Notes: generated from the letters alone by a model not told the origin. A stretch of DNA of 64,000 bases from JBQCHF01 sp051954955 (GCA_051954955.1 JBQCHF010000126.1:1-64000), one strand, 5' to 3'. Positions 1-8,601 are shown, numbered from the stretch's first letter. Numbers and translations: made by a program.

Positions 1-20
1 TGGTTTGTCATCTCGATACT

Positions 21-139
21 GTTACGGCGGCCATAGCGAAGGGGAAACGCCCGGTCCCATACCGAACCCGGAAGCTAAGCCCTTCAGCGCCGATGGTACT
101 GCCCTGGTGACGGGGTGGGAGAGTAGGACGCCGCCGAAC
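21..139 (+). rRNA. rrf: 5S ribosomal RNA
   Basis: This is the structural 5S rRNA of the large ribosomal subunit. The 5' GGCGG at 26-30 pairs with CCGCC at 131-135, and the stem extends to G21-C139 if A24 is bulged. The internal CCCAUACCGAAC-type loop and the GGUGGGAGAGUAGG segment are typical of actinobacterial 5S. The length of about 119 nt is normal. It probably closes a 16S-23S-5S operon whose other genes lie before the window. Bases 1-20 would be 23S-5S spacer. Confidence 0.96.
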
Positions 140-146
140 AACCTCT

Positions 147-185
147 ACGATGAAGGCCACCCTCCGGGGTGGCCTTCATCGTTTT
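147..185 (+). terminator. Intrinsic terminator of the rRNA operon
   Basis: A perfect stem of at least 14 bp (149-162 with 167-180) closes a four-base loop and is followed by TTTT at 182-185. It lies directly after the 5S gene, so it is the expected rRNA operon terminator. Confidence 0.92.
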
Positions 186-306
186 CCGGGCCGGTTCCGT
201 TCCGGTCCATCCAGTCCCACACCTCCACAGCGCCCCGTCGCGCCCAGTTCGGGCACGGCCGGCCGGCTCAGTTTCGAGTCGACCATCGACAGACACGAGG
301 ACTCCC

Positions 307-2358
307 ATGGCGGACCAGCAGCGACCGGACGATGAGCGGCGCACCGGCGGGCGACAGGACGGCCGCGGGGGCAGCCGCCCTGGCGCCGGTCGTTCGGGTG
401 CCGGGCGCGCGGGCGGCGCGAGCAGCGGTCGAGGTGATGCCGGTCGTTCCGGTGGCGGCCGTTCGGGTGCCGTCCGGCCCGACTGGCCCGGCCGTCCTGC
501 ATCCCCCGGCGGCGGTCGCCCGAACCGTGCCGGCGAGCGCGCTGGCGAGCGCAGCGCCCGTGACGGCGGCTCGCGCCCTGTGAGCGGCGACTCGCGCGGC
601 GCCTCGGGTGGCGGGAGCCGTGGGTCCACGGGACGTCCCTCCCGCAGTAGCGACTCCATCCGTGGCGAGCGAGAGCCCGGCCGCGCGGGCGCAGGTTCGT
701 GGAGCCGAGGTGGGAGTCGCGCAGAGCAGGCGGGCGGCCCCCCGCGTGGGCCGCGTGAACCGCGACCTGCCGGGGCGAGGCAGCAGGACCGGCCGTACCG
801 CAGCCAGGACGGCCAGGCCGAGGACCGGCGCCCCAAGCGTGAGGGCCGACCGGCGAGTGCATCGGGGCAGGGTCGCTCCTGGACCGGCCGTCCGGAGCGG
901 GACGAGCGCCCTGGACGCGTCGATCGTCCCCGGCGGGCAGGTAGTCCGGAGCGAGGTGGAGCTGGTCGCTCCGAGCGGCCGGCGGGGGCTGGGCGTTCCG
1001 AGCGTCCGGCCCGCGGTGGTCGCTTCGAGAGGTCGCCCAGCGGCAGTCGGCCGGACCGAGGCGGGCGTCCGGAGCGTCCGGGTCAGGGCTCCGGTGCTCG
1101 TGGACCGGAGCGGGAGGGACGCCGACCCGGAGGGGCCGGAGGCTCCATGGGGCAGGGCCCGCGGCGAGCGGGGGTGGCCGGTCGTCCGACCGACCGTCCG
1201 GACCGTGCCGACCGTGCCGACCGGGCGGACCGGCCGGTGGCGCCGCCGCTGCCGGACGACGTGACCGCTGACGAGCTGCCCCGCGAGGTACGCCGCGAGC
1301 TGCAGACCCTTCCCGAGGGCGCGGCCGCCGCCGTGGGGCGTCGGCTGGCCATGGCGGCCCGGCTGGTGGAGGACGACCCGGAGCTGGCCTACCAGCACAC
1401 CCTGGCCGCCCAGCGCATGGCCGGACGGGTGGGGGCGGTGCGGGAGGCCACCGGGCTGGCGGCCTACGCCGCCGGTCGCTGGGGGGTCGCGCTCACCGAG
1501 CTGCGGGCAGCCAAGCGGATCACCGGCAGCGAGGCCTACCTGCCGGTCATGGCCGACTGCGAGCGCGGCCTCGGCCGTCCTGAGCGGGCGCTCGAGCTCG
1601 CTGCCTCCCCGGAAGCCGCCCGGCTGGACGAGGCCGGCAAGGTCGAGCTGCGGATCGTGGCCAGCGGGGCCCGCCGGGACCTCGGCCAGCTCGACGCCGC
1701 CGTGGTGACGCTGCAGGGCGCCGACCTCACCCCGCGCCGGCCCCAGCCCTGGACGGCGCGCTTGCGCTACGCCTACGCCGACGCGCTGGTTGCCGCCGGG
1801 CGGACCGCCGAGGCCGAGCGCTGGTTCGAGCGCGCGCTCGAGGTGGACCGCGACGGCGAGACCGATGCGGCCGAGCGGCTCGCCGAGCTGCAGGGCCTGA
1901 CCTTCGTCGACCTCGACGACGACCTCGACAGCGAGGGCGACGAGCTCGACGACGAGATGGAGAACGACGTCGACAGCGACCAGGTGGACGAGCAGAGCGA
2001 GGACCTGCCCGCCCAGGAGCTGCCCGCGTCGAGCTCGGCAGCCGGGCTGCCAGCGGACCCCTCGAGGGTCGAGGCGGAGGGCGAGCCGACCGCCGACGGC
2101 TCCGGCGCCGGGGCCGAAGCGACCGGCGAGCGATCCGTGGCGACGGCGGAGCCGAGCGCGGAGCGCACCTTCTCCCACGTCGAGCCGGAGGCGCCCGTCG
2201 CAGCGCCGGCGGCGACGGCACCGGCCGTCGTGTTCCAGCCGGCCGAGGAGGCGGCGGCGGAGACCGCGCCGTCTGGGGACGCCGGCGCCGCTGCGGGAGC
2301 TGAAGCCGAGCCCGCGGCTGACGATGAGCGGGATGACCAGGAGGGCAGGCTGTTCTGA
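307..2358 (+). CDS. Large TPR protein with R/G-rich N-terminus and acidic C-terminus
   Basis: This 683-residue protein has three parts. Residues 1 to about 314 are a disordered Arg/Gly/Ser/Pro-rich tail with short repeats such as DRADRADRAD. Residues about 315-535 are helical tetratricopeptide-like repeats (AYQHTLAAQRMAGR, WFERALEVDRDG). The rest is an acidic Glu/Asp tail. The ATG at 307 is preceded by GAGG; longer in-frame starts would lie inside the rRNA terminator. Proteins with the same TPR core are widespread in actinobacteria and have no firm function. The basic tail next to an rRNA operon could suggest RNA or ribosome binding, but that is inference. Confidence 0.8.
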   Translation: MADQQRPDDERRTGGRQDGRGGSRPGAGRSGAGRAGGASSGRGDAGRSGGGRSGAVRPDWPGRPASPGGGRPNRAGERAGERSARDGGSRPVSGDSRGASGGGSRGSTGRPSRSSDSIRGEREPGRAGAGSWSRGGSRAEQAGGPPRGPREPRPAGARQQDRPYRSQDGQAEDRRPKREGRPASASGQGRSWTGRPERDERPGRVDRPRRAGSPERGGAGRSERPAGAGRSERPARGGRFERSPSGSRPDRGGRPERPGQGSGARGPEREGRRPGGAGGSMGQGPRRAGVAGRPTDRPDRADRADRADRPVAPPLPDDVTADELPREVRRELQTLPEGAAAAVGRRLAMAARLVEDDPELAYQHTLAAQRMAGRVGAVREATGLAAYAAGRWGVALTELRAAKRITGSEAYLPVMADCERGLGRPERALELAASPEAARLDEAGKVELRIVASGARRDLGQLDAAVVTLQGADLTPRRPQPWTARLRYAYADALVAAGRTAEAERWFERALEVDRDGETDAAERLAELQGLTFVDLDDDLDSEGDELDDEMENDVDSDQVDEQSEDLPAQELPASSSAAGLPADPSRVEAEGEPTADGSGAGAEATGERSVATAEPSAERTFSHVEPEAPVAAPAATAPAVVFQPAEEAAAETAPSGDAGAAAGAEAEPAADDERDDQEGRLF

Positions 2359-2366
2359 CCTGACGT

Positions 2367-2405
2367 GCCGACGTCCCCGCGTGCTCGATCCGCGGGGACG
2401 TCGGC
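2367..2405. terminator. Bidirectional terminator hairpin between convergent genes
   Basis: A perfect 15-bp inverted repeat (2367-2381 with 2391-2405) with a 9-nt loop lies between the TPR gene and the convergent MBL-fold gene. There is no long T-run, as is common in high-GC actinobacteria. Confidence 0.75.
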
Positions 2406-2418
2406 GCGAGTCAGCCGG

Positions 2419-3426
2419 TCAGCGGGCGGCGGCGGCGTCGCCGAAGTCGTGCGCCTCACCGGTGACCCGGTCCAGCCACCGGTTGATGCCGACGATGTTC
2501 GCCGCGGTCTGGTTGAGCTCCTCGAACTTCTCCACCACCTCGGGCATGGCCAGGAACCTGGCGTACCGCTCCCGGGTCCGCTCCAGGACCATCGCCACGG
2601 CGTGGTCGAGGTCGAGCTTGGCGCCGCGGGCGTCGCGCACCAGCTCCACCCAGAGCCGCAGCTCCTCCTCGGAGCGGTCGAGGGTGAGCTGGACGTCGCT
2701 GACCGGGCCGAAGTGGCTGAACAGCAGCCGGGTGGGCTGGACATCGCGGAACCGCTGCAGCGAGGCGCAGGCCACGTCCAGGTCGAAGTCCGGCGGCGGG
2801 GTGGCCGGGCGCACGTCGGCGGTCTCGGGCACGTAGATGCCCGCGGCGTCGCCGACGTAGAGGTCGCCGGTCTGGCTGTCCAGCAGGCCGACGTGGTGCT
2901 TGGCGTGTCCGGGTGCGTGGAAGCTGTCCAGCCGGCGGCCGCCGCCGAGGTCGATGCTGCCGACGTCGCCGAGCGCGACCACCCGCTCCTGCGGGGTGGG
3001 CCGCAGCAGGCCCAGCACGTTGTCCAGCACGTCGCCGAAGACGCGGCGCGCGCTGGTCATGAGCTTGGTCGGGTCGACCAGGTGCCGGGCTCCGAGCTCG
3101 TGCACCACCACCTGGGCCCGGGGGAAGGCCTCGGCGATGTCGCCGGCGCCGCCGGCATGGTCCAGGTGGATGTGGGTCACCACCACGGTGGCCAGGTCCT
3201 GCGGCCCGACGCCGAGGGCGGCCAGTGCGTCGCGCACCACCGGGGCGCTGGTGGCGGTGCCGGTCTCGACCAGGCAGGGACGTTCACCGAGCACCAGGTA
3301 GCCGGCGGTGATGCCGCCGAAGCCGGACATGCGGGTGTCGATGGCGAAGACGTCGTCCCCGAGCCGGGTCACGTTCTCCGGCAGTCCCTCGTGCGCCGAT
3401 GCGGGGGTCTCCTCGGTTCCGTCCAC
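2419..3426 (-). CDS. MBL-fold metallo-hydrolase
   Basis: This 335-residue protein belongs to the metallo-beta-lactamase superfamily. The metal-binding HxHxDH signature is seen as THIHLDHAGG near residue 85. A later His (FHAPGHAKHH) and Asp (YVGDAAGIYV) match the remaining metal ligands, so a binuclear zinc or iron hydrolase is likely. The C-terminal ~100 residues are a helical extension seen in glyoxalase-II-like actinobacterial members. The start is GTG. The gene is monocistronic, convergent with the TPR gene and divergent from the SSB-like gene. Its substrate cannot be told from the sequence. Confidence 0.88.
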   Translation of the reverse strand: MDGTEETPASAHEGLPENVTRLGDDVFAIDTRMSGFGGITAGYLVLGERPCLVETGTATSAPVVRDALAALGVGPQDLATVVVTHIHLDHAGGAGDIAEAFPRAQVVVHELGARHLVDPTKLMTSARRVFGDVLDNVLGLLRPTPQERVVALGDVGSIDLGGGRRLDSFHAPGHAKHHVGLLDSQTGDLYVGDAAGIYVPETADVRPATPPPDFDLDVACASLQRFRDVQPTRLLFSHFGPVSDVQLTLDRSEEELRLWVELVRDARGAKLDLDHAVAMVLERTRERYARFLAMPEVVEKFEELNQTAANIVGINRWLDRVTGEAHDFGDAAAAR

Positions 3427-3590
3427 AGCCGCCGCCCGACCCTTCGTCGTCGTCCACAGGCAGCCGCCCAGATCGGCCGCGCCGCCGTCGTCGCGAGCAT
3501 CGTAGGGGCACGGCCGACGGTGTCACCCGATGCGTCGGCCGCGCCCGCGGGGCGGGCCAGTCAGGTGGGGCGAGCGAGGGGAGCAGGCGG

Positions 3591-4025
3591 ATGGGGCGAC
3601 AGGGACAGGCGGTGGTGGCCGCGGTGACGGAGACGGGCCTGGACGAGGTGGGCGGGCCGGGCCTGGAGGAGGCCGCCGACGACGGCCCGGCGCACCGCAA
3701 CGAGGTGCTGCTCGTCGGCCGGGGCTCGGGCGAGCCGGTGGAGCGGGTGAGGCCCAGCGGCGACCTCGTCCTCGGCTTCCGCCTGGCCGTGCGCCGCGAC
3801 CCGGCCTCGCGCAGCTCCGCCGGCGGCCGGGTGGTGGCCGACGGCCTGGAGTGCGCCGCCTGGCGGGCCGGGCTCCGGCGCACCATCGCCACCTGGAAGG
3901 TGGGCGACGTGGTGCAGGTGAGCGGGGCGCTGCACCGCCGGGTGCGCCGCGAGGACGGGCAGACGACGAGCCGCTACGAGATCGAGGTGTCGGCGGCCCG
4001 GCGGGTGCGCCGGGTGAACCGGTGA
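3591..4025 (+). CDS. Single-stranded DNA-binding (OB-fold) family protein, short
   Basis: The 144 residues match the SSB pattern: NEVLLVGRG near residue 38, then SGDLVLGFRLAVRR, a CxxW-like ECAAW, GDVVQVSGALHRR, and SRYEIEV at the end of the fold. It begins with about 35 acidic residues before the OB fold and stops right after it, so the acidic DDDIPF-type tail that recruits partners in canonical SSB is absent. The ATG at 3591 follows a GAGGGGAG ribosome site. It is probably an accessory SSB paralogue rather than the essential one. The gene is convergent with the DUF1015 gene. Confidence 0.75.
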   Translation: MGRQGQAVVAAVTETGLDEVGGPGLEEAADDGPAHRNEVLLVGRGSGEPVERVRPSGDLVLGFRLAVRRDPASRSSAGGRVVADGLECAAWRAGLRRTIATWKVGDVVQVSGALHRRVRREDGQTTSRYEIEVSAARRVRRVNR

Positions 4026-4033
4026 CGGTGCCT

Positions 4034-4050
4034 CCGCGCGCAGCGCGCGG
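4034..4050. terminator. GC-rich hairpin between convergent genes
   Basis: Inverted repeat CCGCGCGC / GCGCGCGG around one base, in the 37-bp gap between the convergent SSB-like and DUF1015 genes. It is a candidate bidirectional terminator, with no U-tract. Confidence 0.45.
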
Positions 4051-4062
4051 CGGTGCGTCGGC

Positions 4063-5502
4063 TCAGGAGCCGCCGGGGTCGGCCACCGCGCGGAGCACGA
4101 GGCCGGTGCGCGGCTTGGGGCCGAAGGAGGTCGACTTTCGCGGCATGGTGGCCCCGGCGGCCGCCACGGACAGCACCTGCGGCACGGTGACGGGGTTGAG
4201 TAGGACGGCCAGGCCGGCACCCTCCCGGGCCGCCGTCACCGCGGCCTGCGCGTCGTGGCAGTAGGTGACCGGGTGCCGCGCGCTGCCGTCCTGCGCCTCC
4301 CACCGGATGAGCAGGCCGGCGTGCAGGAGGGCGGCGTCCAGGCCCTCCCAGGCCGCGGGCAGGTCCGCGGCGAGCGGGCCCGGAGCGATCACCTCGAGCC
4401 GGGCGGCGCCATCGGCGGCGACGAGGTCGAAGGCGGGGTGCTCCCGCCCGGCCGCGGCGAGGCGGTCGGGGGCCGGCAGCGAGTCCGCGGCCAGGCGGGT
4501 GACCCGCACCGCGCCGTCCAGGCCGGCGAGCGCAGCCCGGGCGTCGGCCAGGGTGAGCCCGTGCACCAGCCGGTGGATGGCGCCGAGGGCGAGCGGGTAG
4601 CGTCCGGCGTCGACCAGGAGCGCGAGGCCGCTGTCCCATCCCGCGTCCGCGCCACCCTCCTCGGGCCGGGCGCCCGCTGCGTCAGCAGCCCGCGCGCCTG
4701 CGTTGCCCAGCTCTTCGGCGAGGGCGTGATAGGCCGCCCAGCGGTGGTGCCCGTCGGCAATCAAGGCGCGGCGCCGGGCGAACGCGGTGCGCAGCGCCTC
4801 GGCGATCCCGTCCGTGCCGCCGGTCGCGCCGCCGGTCGTGCTGCCGTCGGTGCTGCCGTCGGTGCTGGCGTCGGGGCCGCCGGCCGGCAGGTGCCAGAGC
4901 CGGAGCCGGTGGTCCTCGGCGGTGCGCACGTCGAGCAGCGCCGGGGCGGCCACCACGGCGTCGATCAGAGCGTCGATCCGCTCGCCGGCCGCTGGGTCCC
5001 CGTCGTGCACGAGCAGGATCGGCTCGAGGTGGGCACCGGTGGCCCGCATCAGCGCGGTCCGGTCGGACACCGGCTGCGGCATCACCTCCTCGTGGGGGAG
5101 GACGGCGCCGGTGCGCGACCCGTCCAGCCCCACCGCGCCGACGATCCCGCGGTGCAGCCGGCCCTCGCCGACCTCCTCGTAGACGTAGAAGCCCGGCTCG
5201 TCCTGCACCAGCACCCCGTCGCGGACCCACTGGCGCAAGGTGGCCGCGGCATGGGCGTAGCGCCCCTCGGGGCCGCAGGAGTCCTCCCGCGGCAGGATGA
5301 GCCGGACGACGTTGTGCGGGTCGAGCTCCTCGAGCCGGCGCACCCCGTCGGCGTCCACGACGTCGTAGGGCGGGCTGGTGGCCGCGGCGAGGTCGGGCAC
5401 CACGGCGGGGTCGTAGCGCAGTCCGCGGAAGGGCCGCAGGTCCAGGCCCGGGGTCTGTGCGGTGACGTCGAGCAGCGGCGGGAAGGTCGACGGCGACGTC
5501 AC
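4063..5502 (-). CDS. DUF1015 family protein
   Basis: This 479-residue protein starts with the family hallmark of a ParB/SerK-like fold: LRPFRGLRYDP, SPPYDVV and LDPHNVVRLILPRE. The IADGHHRWAA motif near residue 250 resembles the DGHHR active-site motif of ParB/Srx-like kinases such as archaeal serine kinase SerK. A D/G/S/T-rich low-complexity linker (STDGSTDGS) comes just before it. Whether the actinobacterial members are kinases is unproven. The start is GTG. It is divergent from the small TPR gene, in the same relative position as in related actinobacteria. Confidence 0.85.
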   Translation of the reverse strand: MTSPSTFPPLLDVTAQTPGLDLRPFRGLRYDPAVVPDLAAATSPPYDVVDADGVRRLEELDPHNVVRLILPREDSCGPEGRYAHAAATLRQWVRDGVLVQDEPGFYVYEEVGEGRLHRGIVGAVGLDGSRTGAVLPHEEVMPQPVSDRTALMRATGAHLEPILLVHDGDPAAGERIDALIDAVVAAPALLDVRTAEDHRLRLWHLPAGGPDASTDGSTDGSTTGGATGGTDGIAEALRTAFARRRALIADGHHRWAAYHALAEELGNAGARAADAAGARPEEGGADAGWDSGLALLVDAGRYPLALGAIHRLVHGLTLADARAALAGLDGAVRVTRLAADSLPAPDRLAAAGREHPAFDLVAADGAARLEVIAPGPLAADLPAAWEGLDAALLHAGLLIRWEAQDGSARHPVTYCHDAQAAVTAAREGAGLAVLLNPVTVPQVLSVAAAGATMPRKSTSFGPKPRTGLVLRAVADPGGS

Positions 5503-5591
5503 CGTCTCATCGTACGAGCGCTCGACCAGCCGACGGCCGGGCGGGCCGACCGGTGCGGTGACCGCCGGTGGGGGCGATGGCGGCGGTGTGG

Positions 5592-5597
5592 CAGCGT
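5592..5597 (+). promoter_or_regulatory. Putative -10 element of the small TPR gene
   Basis: CAGCGT lies 6 nt before the ATG at 5604. The spacing puts the transcription start at or next to the start codon, so the mRNA would be leaderless. This also supports ATG 5604 over the upstream starts at 5568 and 5577. Confidence 0.4.
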
Positions 5598-5603
5598 GGA
5601 GGC

Positions 5604-6119
5604 ATGCCGCAGCCTCCGGAGCCCCTCGAGCACGGGCAGCCCGCCACCGACGGCGCCGATGGCGCGCCGGCCGGCGAGCTCTACGACTGGTATCGCCGGG
5701 GGGTGGCGCTGCTCGAGTCCGGCGACGCCGCGGCGGCCGCCCAGCTGCTCGCCCGCGCGCACACCGGAGCGCCCGCGTCGGCCAGCATCGGGGAGGCGCA
5801 CGCCCGTGCCCTGTTCGATGCCGGCCGCTACGACGCGGCCGCGTCCGCTTTCGGTGAGCTGGTGGAGCTGGTGCCCGGCGACGACTACGCCCGCTTCGGG
5901 CTGGGCTTGTCGCTGAGCCGGCTCGACCGCCTCACCGCCGCGGCCGAGCACCTCGCCCTCGCCGTGGCGATGCGACCGGATCGGCGCGAGTACACGCAGG
6001 CGCTGCGCCACGTGCGGGCCACCCTGCGGGCGCGCGAGGAGGCGGCCTCCGCGGGGGATGCGTCAGCGGACGGTGCGCCTCCTCCCACGGCTGCGCCGGG
6101 CGAGGGGCCTGCAGCATGA
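5604..6119 (+). CDS. Small tetratricopeptide repeat protein (Rv1691-like)
   Basis: This 171-residue soluble protein carries about three TPR units: LYDWYRRGVALLESGD, AHARALFDAGRYDAAASAF and FGLGLSLSRLDRLTAAAEHLALAVAMRP. A poor-complexity tail follows. It sits where Rv1691 sits in M. tuberculosis, just before the HAD phosphatase, and its stop overlaps the next start by ATGA, so the two are co-translated. TPR proteins are protein-binding scaffolds; the partner is unknown. In-frame starts also exist at 5568 (GTG) and 5577 (ATG). Confidence 0.8.
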   Translation: MPQPPEPLEHGQPATDGADGAPAGELYDWYRRGVALLESGDAAAAAQLLARAHTGAPASASIGEAHARALFDAGRYDAAASAFGELVELVPGDDYARFGLGLSLSRLDRLTAAAEHLALAVAMRPDRREYTQALRHVRATLRAREEAASAGDASADGAPPPTAAPGEGPAA

Positions 6120-7321
6120 CCGGCAGCGCCGCGTCGTCGCGAGTCGATCAGCACGCGCCGCTGCGCGCCGGTTCGCAGGTCCCGCCGGTGGCCGGGCACG
6201 ACCTGCTGCTGCTCGATCTCGACGGTACCGTCTACGTCGCGCCGGAGGTGATCCCGACCGCGCCGGGCGCGCTGGAGAAGGCGCGGGCCGGCGGTACCCG
6301 CGTGCTGTTCCTGACCAACAACGCCCTGCGGACCCCGGAGCAGACCGCCGACCTGCTCAGCGGTCTCGGGGTGCCCGCGGCCGCGGACGAGGTGGTCACC
6401 TCCGCGCAGGCCGCCGCGGGGCTGCTCGCCGCCGACCTGCCCGCCGGCAGCCCGGTCCTGGTGGTGGGCGGTGAGGGCCTGCGCCGGGCGGTGGCCGACG
6501 CGGGGCTGCTCCCCGTGGGCGAGGCGGCGGACGGCCCGGTGGCGGTGGTCCAGGGCTACGCGCCGAGCGTCGACTGGGCCCTGCTCAGCGAGGGGGCCCT
6601 CGCGGTGCGCGCCGGTGCGCGCTGGATGGCCACCAACCTCGACCTCACCCTGCCCAGCCCTCGCGGGCTGCTGGTGGGCAACGGCGCGCTGGTCGCCGCC
6701 GTGCGAGCGGCCACCGGCGTCGAGCCCGAGGTGGCCGGCAAGCCCGAGCGGCACCTGGTGGACGCCGCCCTGGCCCGGGTGGCGGCCACCGCTGCTCGCT
6801 CCGCGCCGGGTCCCGCTGCTCGCTCCGCTCCGGGTCCCGCTGCTCGCTCCGCTCCGGGTCCCGCTGCTCGCTCCGCTCCCGCCGCCCCGACCGGCCTCGT
6901 CGTCGGCGACCGGCTGGACACCGACATCGCCTGCGCCCACCGAGCCGGGCTGCCCAGCCTGCTGGTGCTGACCGGGGTCTCCCGGGTGCCCGAGCTGCTC
7001 ACCGCCGGCCGGGAGGAGCGCCCCACCCTGGTCGGGCGCGACCTCTCCGCGCTGCACGTGCCGCACCCGACGGTGCTGCTCGAGGAGGTCGGGGCGGCGC
7101 GCTGCGGGAGGTGGCGGGCCGAGGTGGTCGACCGGCGGCTGACGCTCGAGCCGGTCGGCGGCGCCGCGGTGGCTCGGGACGACCAGGCGGGCGAGGGCGG
7201 CACAGACGGCCTCGACCCGCTGCGGGCCGCCGCCGTGGCTGCCTGGGCAGCTGCCGACGCGGGGCGGTCGGTGGACGTGGCCGACGCGGCGGCCCGGCTC
7301 ATCGAGCTGACCGGTAGCTGA
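6116..7321 (+). CDS. HAD-superfamily IIA phosphatase (NagD-like)
   Basis: A 401-residue HAD hydrolase. Motif I is LLDLDGTVY with nucleophile and acid/base Asp34 and Asp36. Motif II is FLTNNA, the motif III Lys is in AGKPERH, and motif IV is VGDRLDTDIACAHRAG. These define the NagD/PNPase-like class IIA family, which dephosphorylates small phosphometabolites. An in-frame 24-nt tandem repeat inserts (AARSAPGP)n just before motif IV, so the insert is probably a surface loop. A C-terminal extension of about 90 residues follows the HAD core. It overlaps the TPR gene by ATGA and corresponds to Rv1692. Confidence 0.9.
   Translation: MTGSAASSRVDQHAPLRAGSQVPPVAGHDLLLLDLDGTVYVAPEVIPTAPGALEKARAGGTRVLFLTNNALRTPEQTADLLSGLGVPAAADEVVTSAQAAAGLLAADLPAGSPVLVVGGEGLRRAVADAGLLPVGEAADGPVAVVQGYAPSVDWALLSEGALAVRAGARWMATNLDLTLPSPRGLLVGNGALVAAVRAATGVEPEVAGKPERHLVDAALARVAATAARSAPGPAARSAPGPAARSAPGPAARSAPAAPTGLVVGDRLDTDIACAHRAGLPSLLVLTGVSRVPELLTAGREERPTLVGRDLSALHVPHPTVLLEEVGAARCGRWRAEVVDRRLTLEPVGGAAVARDDQAGEGGTDGLDPLRAAAVAAWAAADAGRSVDVADAAARLIELTGS
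6791..6879 (+). repeat. 24-nt in-frame tandem repeat in the HAD gene
   Basis: Three full units of a 24-nt repeat beginning GCTGCTCGCTCCGC (6791-6814, 6815-6838, 6839-6862) and a partial fourth encode AARSAPGP repeats. The reading frame stays open. Confidence 0.9.
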
Positions 7322-7339
7322 CCGGTAGCTGACCGGTAC
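7307..7339 (+). repeat. 11-nt tandem repeat across the HAD stop codon
   Basis: The unit CTGACCGGTAG occurs at 7307-7317 and 7318-7328, with a near copy at 7329-7339. The HAD stop (TGA at 7319-7321) lies in the second unit. Eleven is not a multiple of three, so copy-number change would alter the C-terminus. Confidence 0.85.
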
Positions 7340-7458
7340 CGGACGCGTCCGCGAAGGGATGCGCGGGGTTGTGCCGGCAGCGGCGCAGCGGCGCGACCCG
7401 GCGCCCCGGCGGGGGGAGGAGGTAGCGTGCCCACGGCGTCGACGGCGAGAGGGACGAG

Positions 7459-8139
7459 ATGGTGCTCGAAGGGCTGCGCGGCTATCTGCAGATCGCCAGC
7501 GGGCTGACCGACGTGACCCGGCAGCGGGCCACCAGCGTGGCGCAGTCCCTGCTCGCGCAGGGGGCGGGTCTGGGGTCAGGGCTGGGTGCGGGCCTGTCCG
7601 GGGGGCTGCCCTCGGTCGGGGACCTGCGCGAGCAGGTGGCCGGGGTCGCCGAGGACCTGCTGGCCACCAGCAAGGCCAACCGGGAGATGCTCCTGGGCCT
7701 GGTGCGCGGCGAGGTCGAGCGCCAGGTGACCAAGCTCGGCCTGGTGAGCGCCAGCGAGCTCGAGGCCGCGACCAAGCGGGCCCAGCGGCTCGAGGTGCGG
7801 GTGCACGACCTCGAGCGGCGGATGGCCGGCCAGCCGTCCTCCGGGGCCGCCCCGGCGCCCGCCGCGTCGGCGCCTGCCGGGTCGGTGACGAAGGCGCCCG
7901 CGTCCACGGTGCCGCCGAGGAAGGTCGCCACGAAGGCGCCGGCCACGAAGGCGCCGGCCACGAAGGTCGCCACGAAGGCCCCGGCAGCCCCGACCAAGAA
8001 GGTGGCCAAGGCTCCCGCACGGGGCCGGTCGGTCGCGCCCGACGTCGCCGCGGCCCCCACGCCCGGGGAGCGCGCTGCCGCCAAGCGCGCCGTGGCCGGG
8101 GCGCGCAAGAGCACGGCCCGGAAGGGCACGCAGGCGTGA
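7459..8139 (+). CDS. Phasin-like / coiled protein with Lys-Ala-Pro-rich tail
   Basis: 226 residues. The N-terminal half is amphipathic helix (GYLQIASGLTDVTRQRA, DLREQVAGVAEDLLATSKANREMLLGLV) ending in a coiled coil (ELEAATKRAQRLEVRVHDLERRM). This layout resembles phasin / polyhydroxyalkanoate-regulator-like proteins. The C-terminal ~100 residues are KAPATKAP-type repeats like histone-H1 or AlgP tails, suggesting nucleic-acid binding. The ATG follows GAGAGGGACGAG, and a TAGCGT -10 candidate lies at about 7428. It overlaps the next gene by GTGA. The function is not known. Confidence 0.75.
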   Translation: MVLEGLRGYLQIASGLTDVTRQRATSVAQSLLAQGAGLGSGLGAGLSGGLPSVGDLREQVAGVAEDLLATSKANREMLLGLVRGEVERQVTKLGLVSASELEAATKRAQRLEVRVHDLERRMAGQPSSGAAPAPAASAPAGSVTKAPASTVPPRKVATKAPATKAPATKVATKAPAAPTKKVAKAPARGRSVAPDVAAAPTPGERAAAKRAVAGARKSTARKGTQA

Positions 8140-8543
8140 GCGAGCAGCCCCCCGACGACCCCGCGGCGGCAGCGGCGGCAGCGGCCGCAGACGGCGCGGT
8201 GCACGTCGAGACAGACGTCGAGACAGACGTCGAGACAGGCATCGAGCCGGACCTCGACATCGCGCCCGACGGCGTGTCCGACGACAGCGGCCATGACGTC
8301 GACGTCCAGGACGCAACCCTCGACGCCGAGCCGGCGCCTACCGAGGTGGCACCGACCGGGGACGAGCAGGTCGACAGCGCGCTGGCGCGGCTGCCCGAGC
8401 TCGACCGGCTGGCCACGGCCGAGCACGTCCCGGTCTACGAGGACGTGCACCGCAGCCTGCAGGAGGCGCTGGGCGCTGCCGGCAGCGGCGCCGGGTCGCC
8501 CGGCGGCCCGCGGCCTGGCGTCCCCGGGCCGCCGCGCCGGTGA
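8136..8543 (+). CDS. Conserved small acidic protein (Rv1693-like)
   Basis: 135 residues. The conserved part is the end, LARLPELDRLATAEHVPVYE followed by a helix with LQEALGAAG, as in the short proteins found just before tlyA in mycobacteria and streptomycetes. The first 75 residues are an acidic extension with a 12-nt repeat giving VETDVETDVET. The GTG start overlaps the previous stop (GTGA), so translation is coupled. Role unknown. Confidence 0.75.
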   Translation: MSEQPPDDPAAAAAAAAADGAVHVETDVETDVETGIEPDLDIAPDGVSDDSGHDVDVQDATLDAEPAPTEVAPTGDEQVDSALARLPELDRLATAEHVPVYEDVHRSLQEALGAAGSGAGSPGGPRPGVPGPPRR

Positions 8544-8601
8544 CCCCCGCGCCCGTCAGGAACGCGCCAGTGACTGCTGAGCCAGTGACCGCCGGGATCC
8601 G

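Noticed and set aside
169..306. Earlier start of the large TPR protein
   Set aside because: It would lie inside the rRNA terminator hairpin; ATG 307 has a ribosome site.
6791..6879. Frameshift or assembly error in the HAD gene
   Set aside because: The unit is 24 nt, the frame stays open, and motif IV follows correctly.
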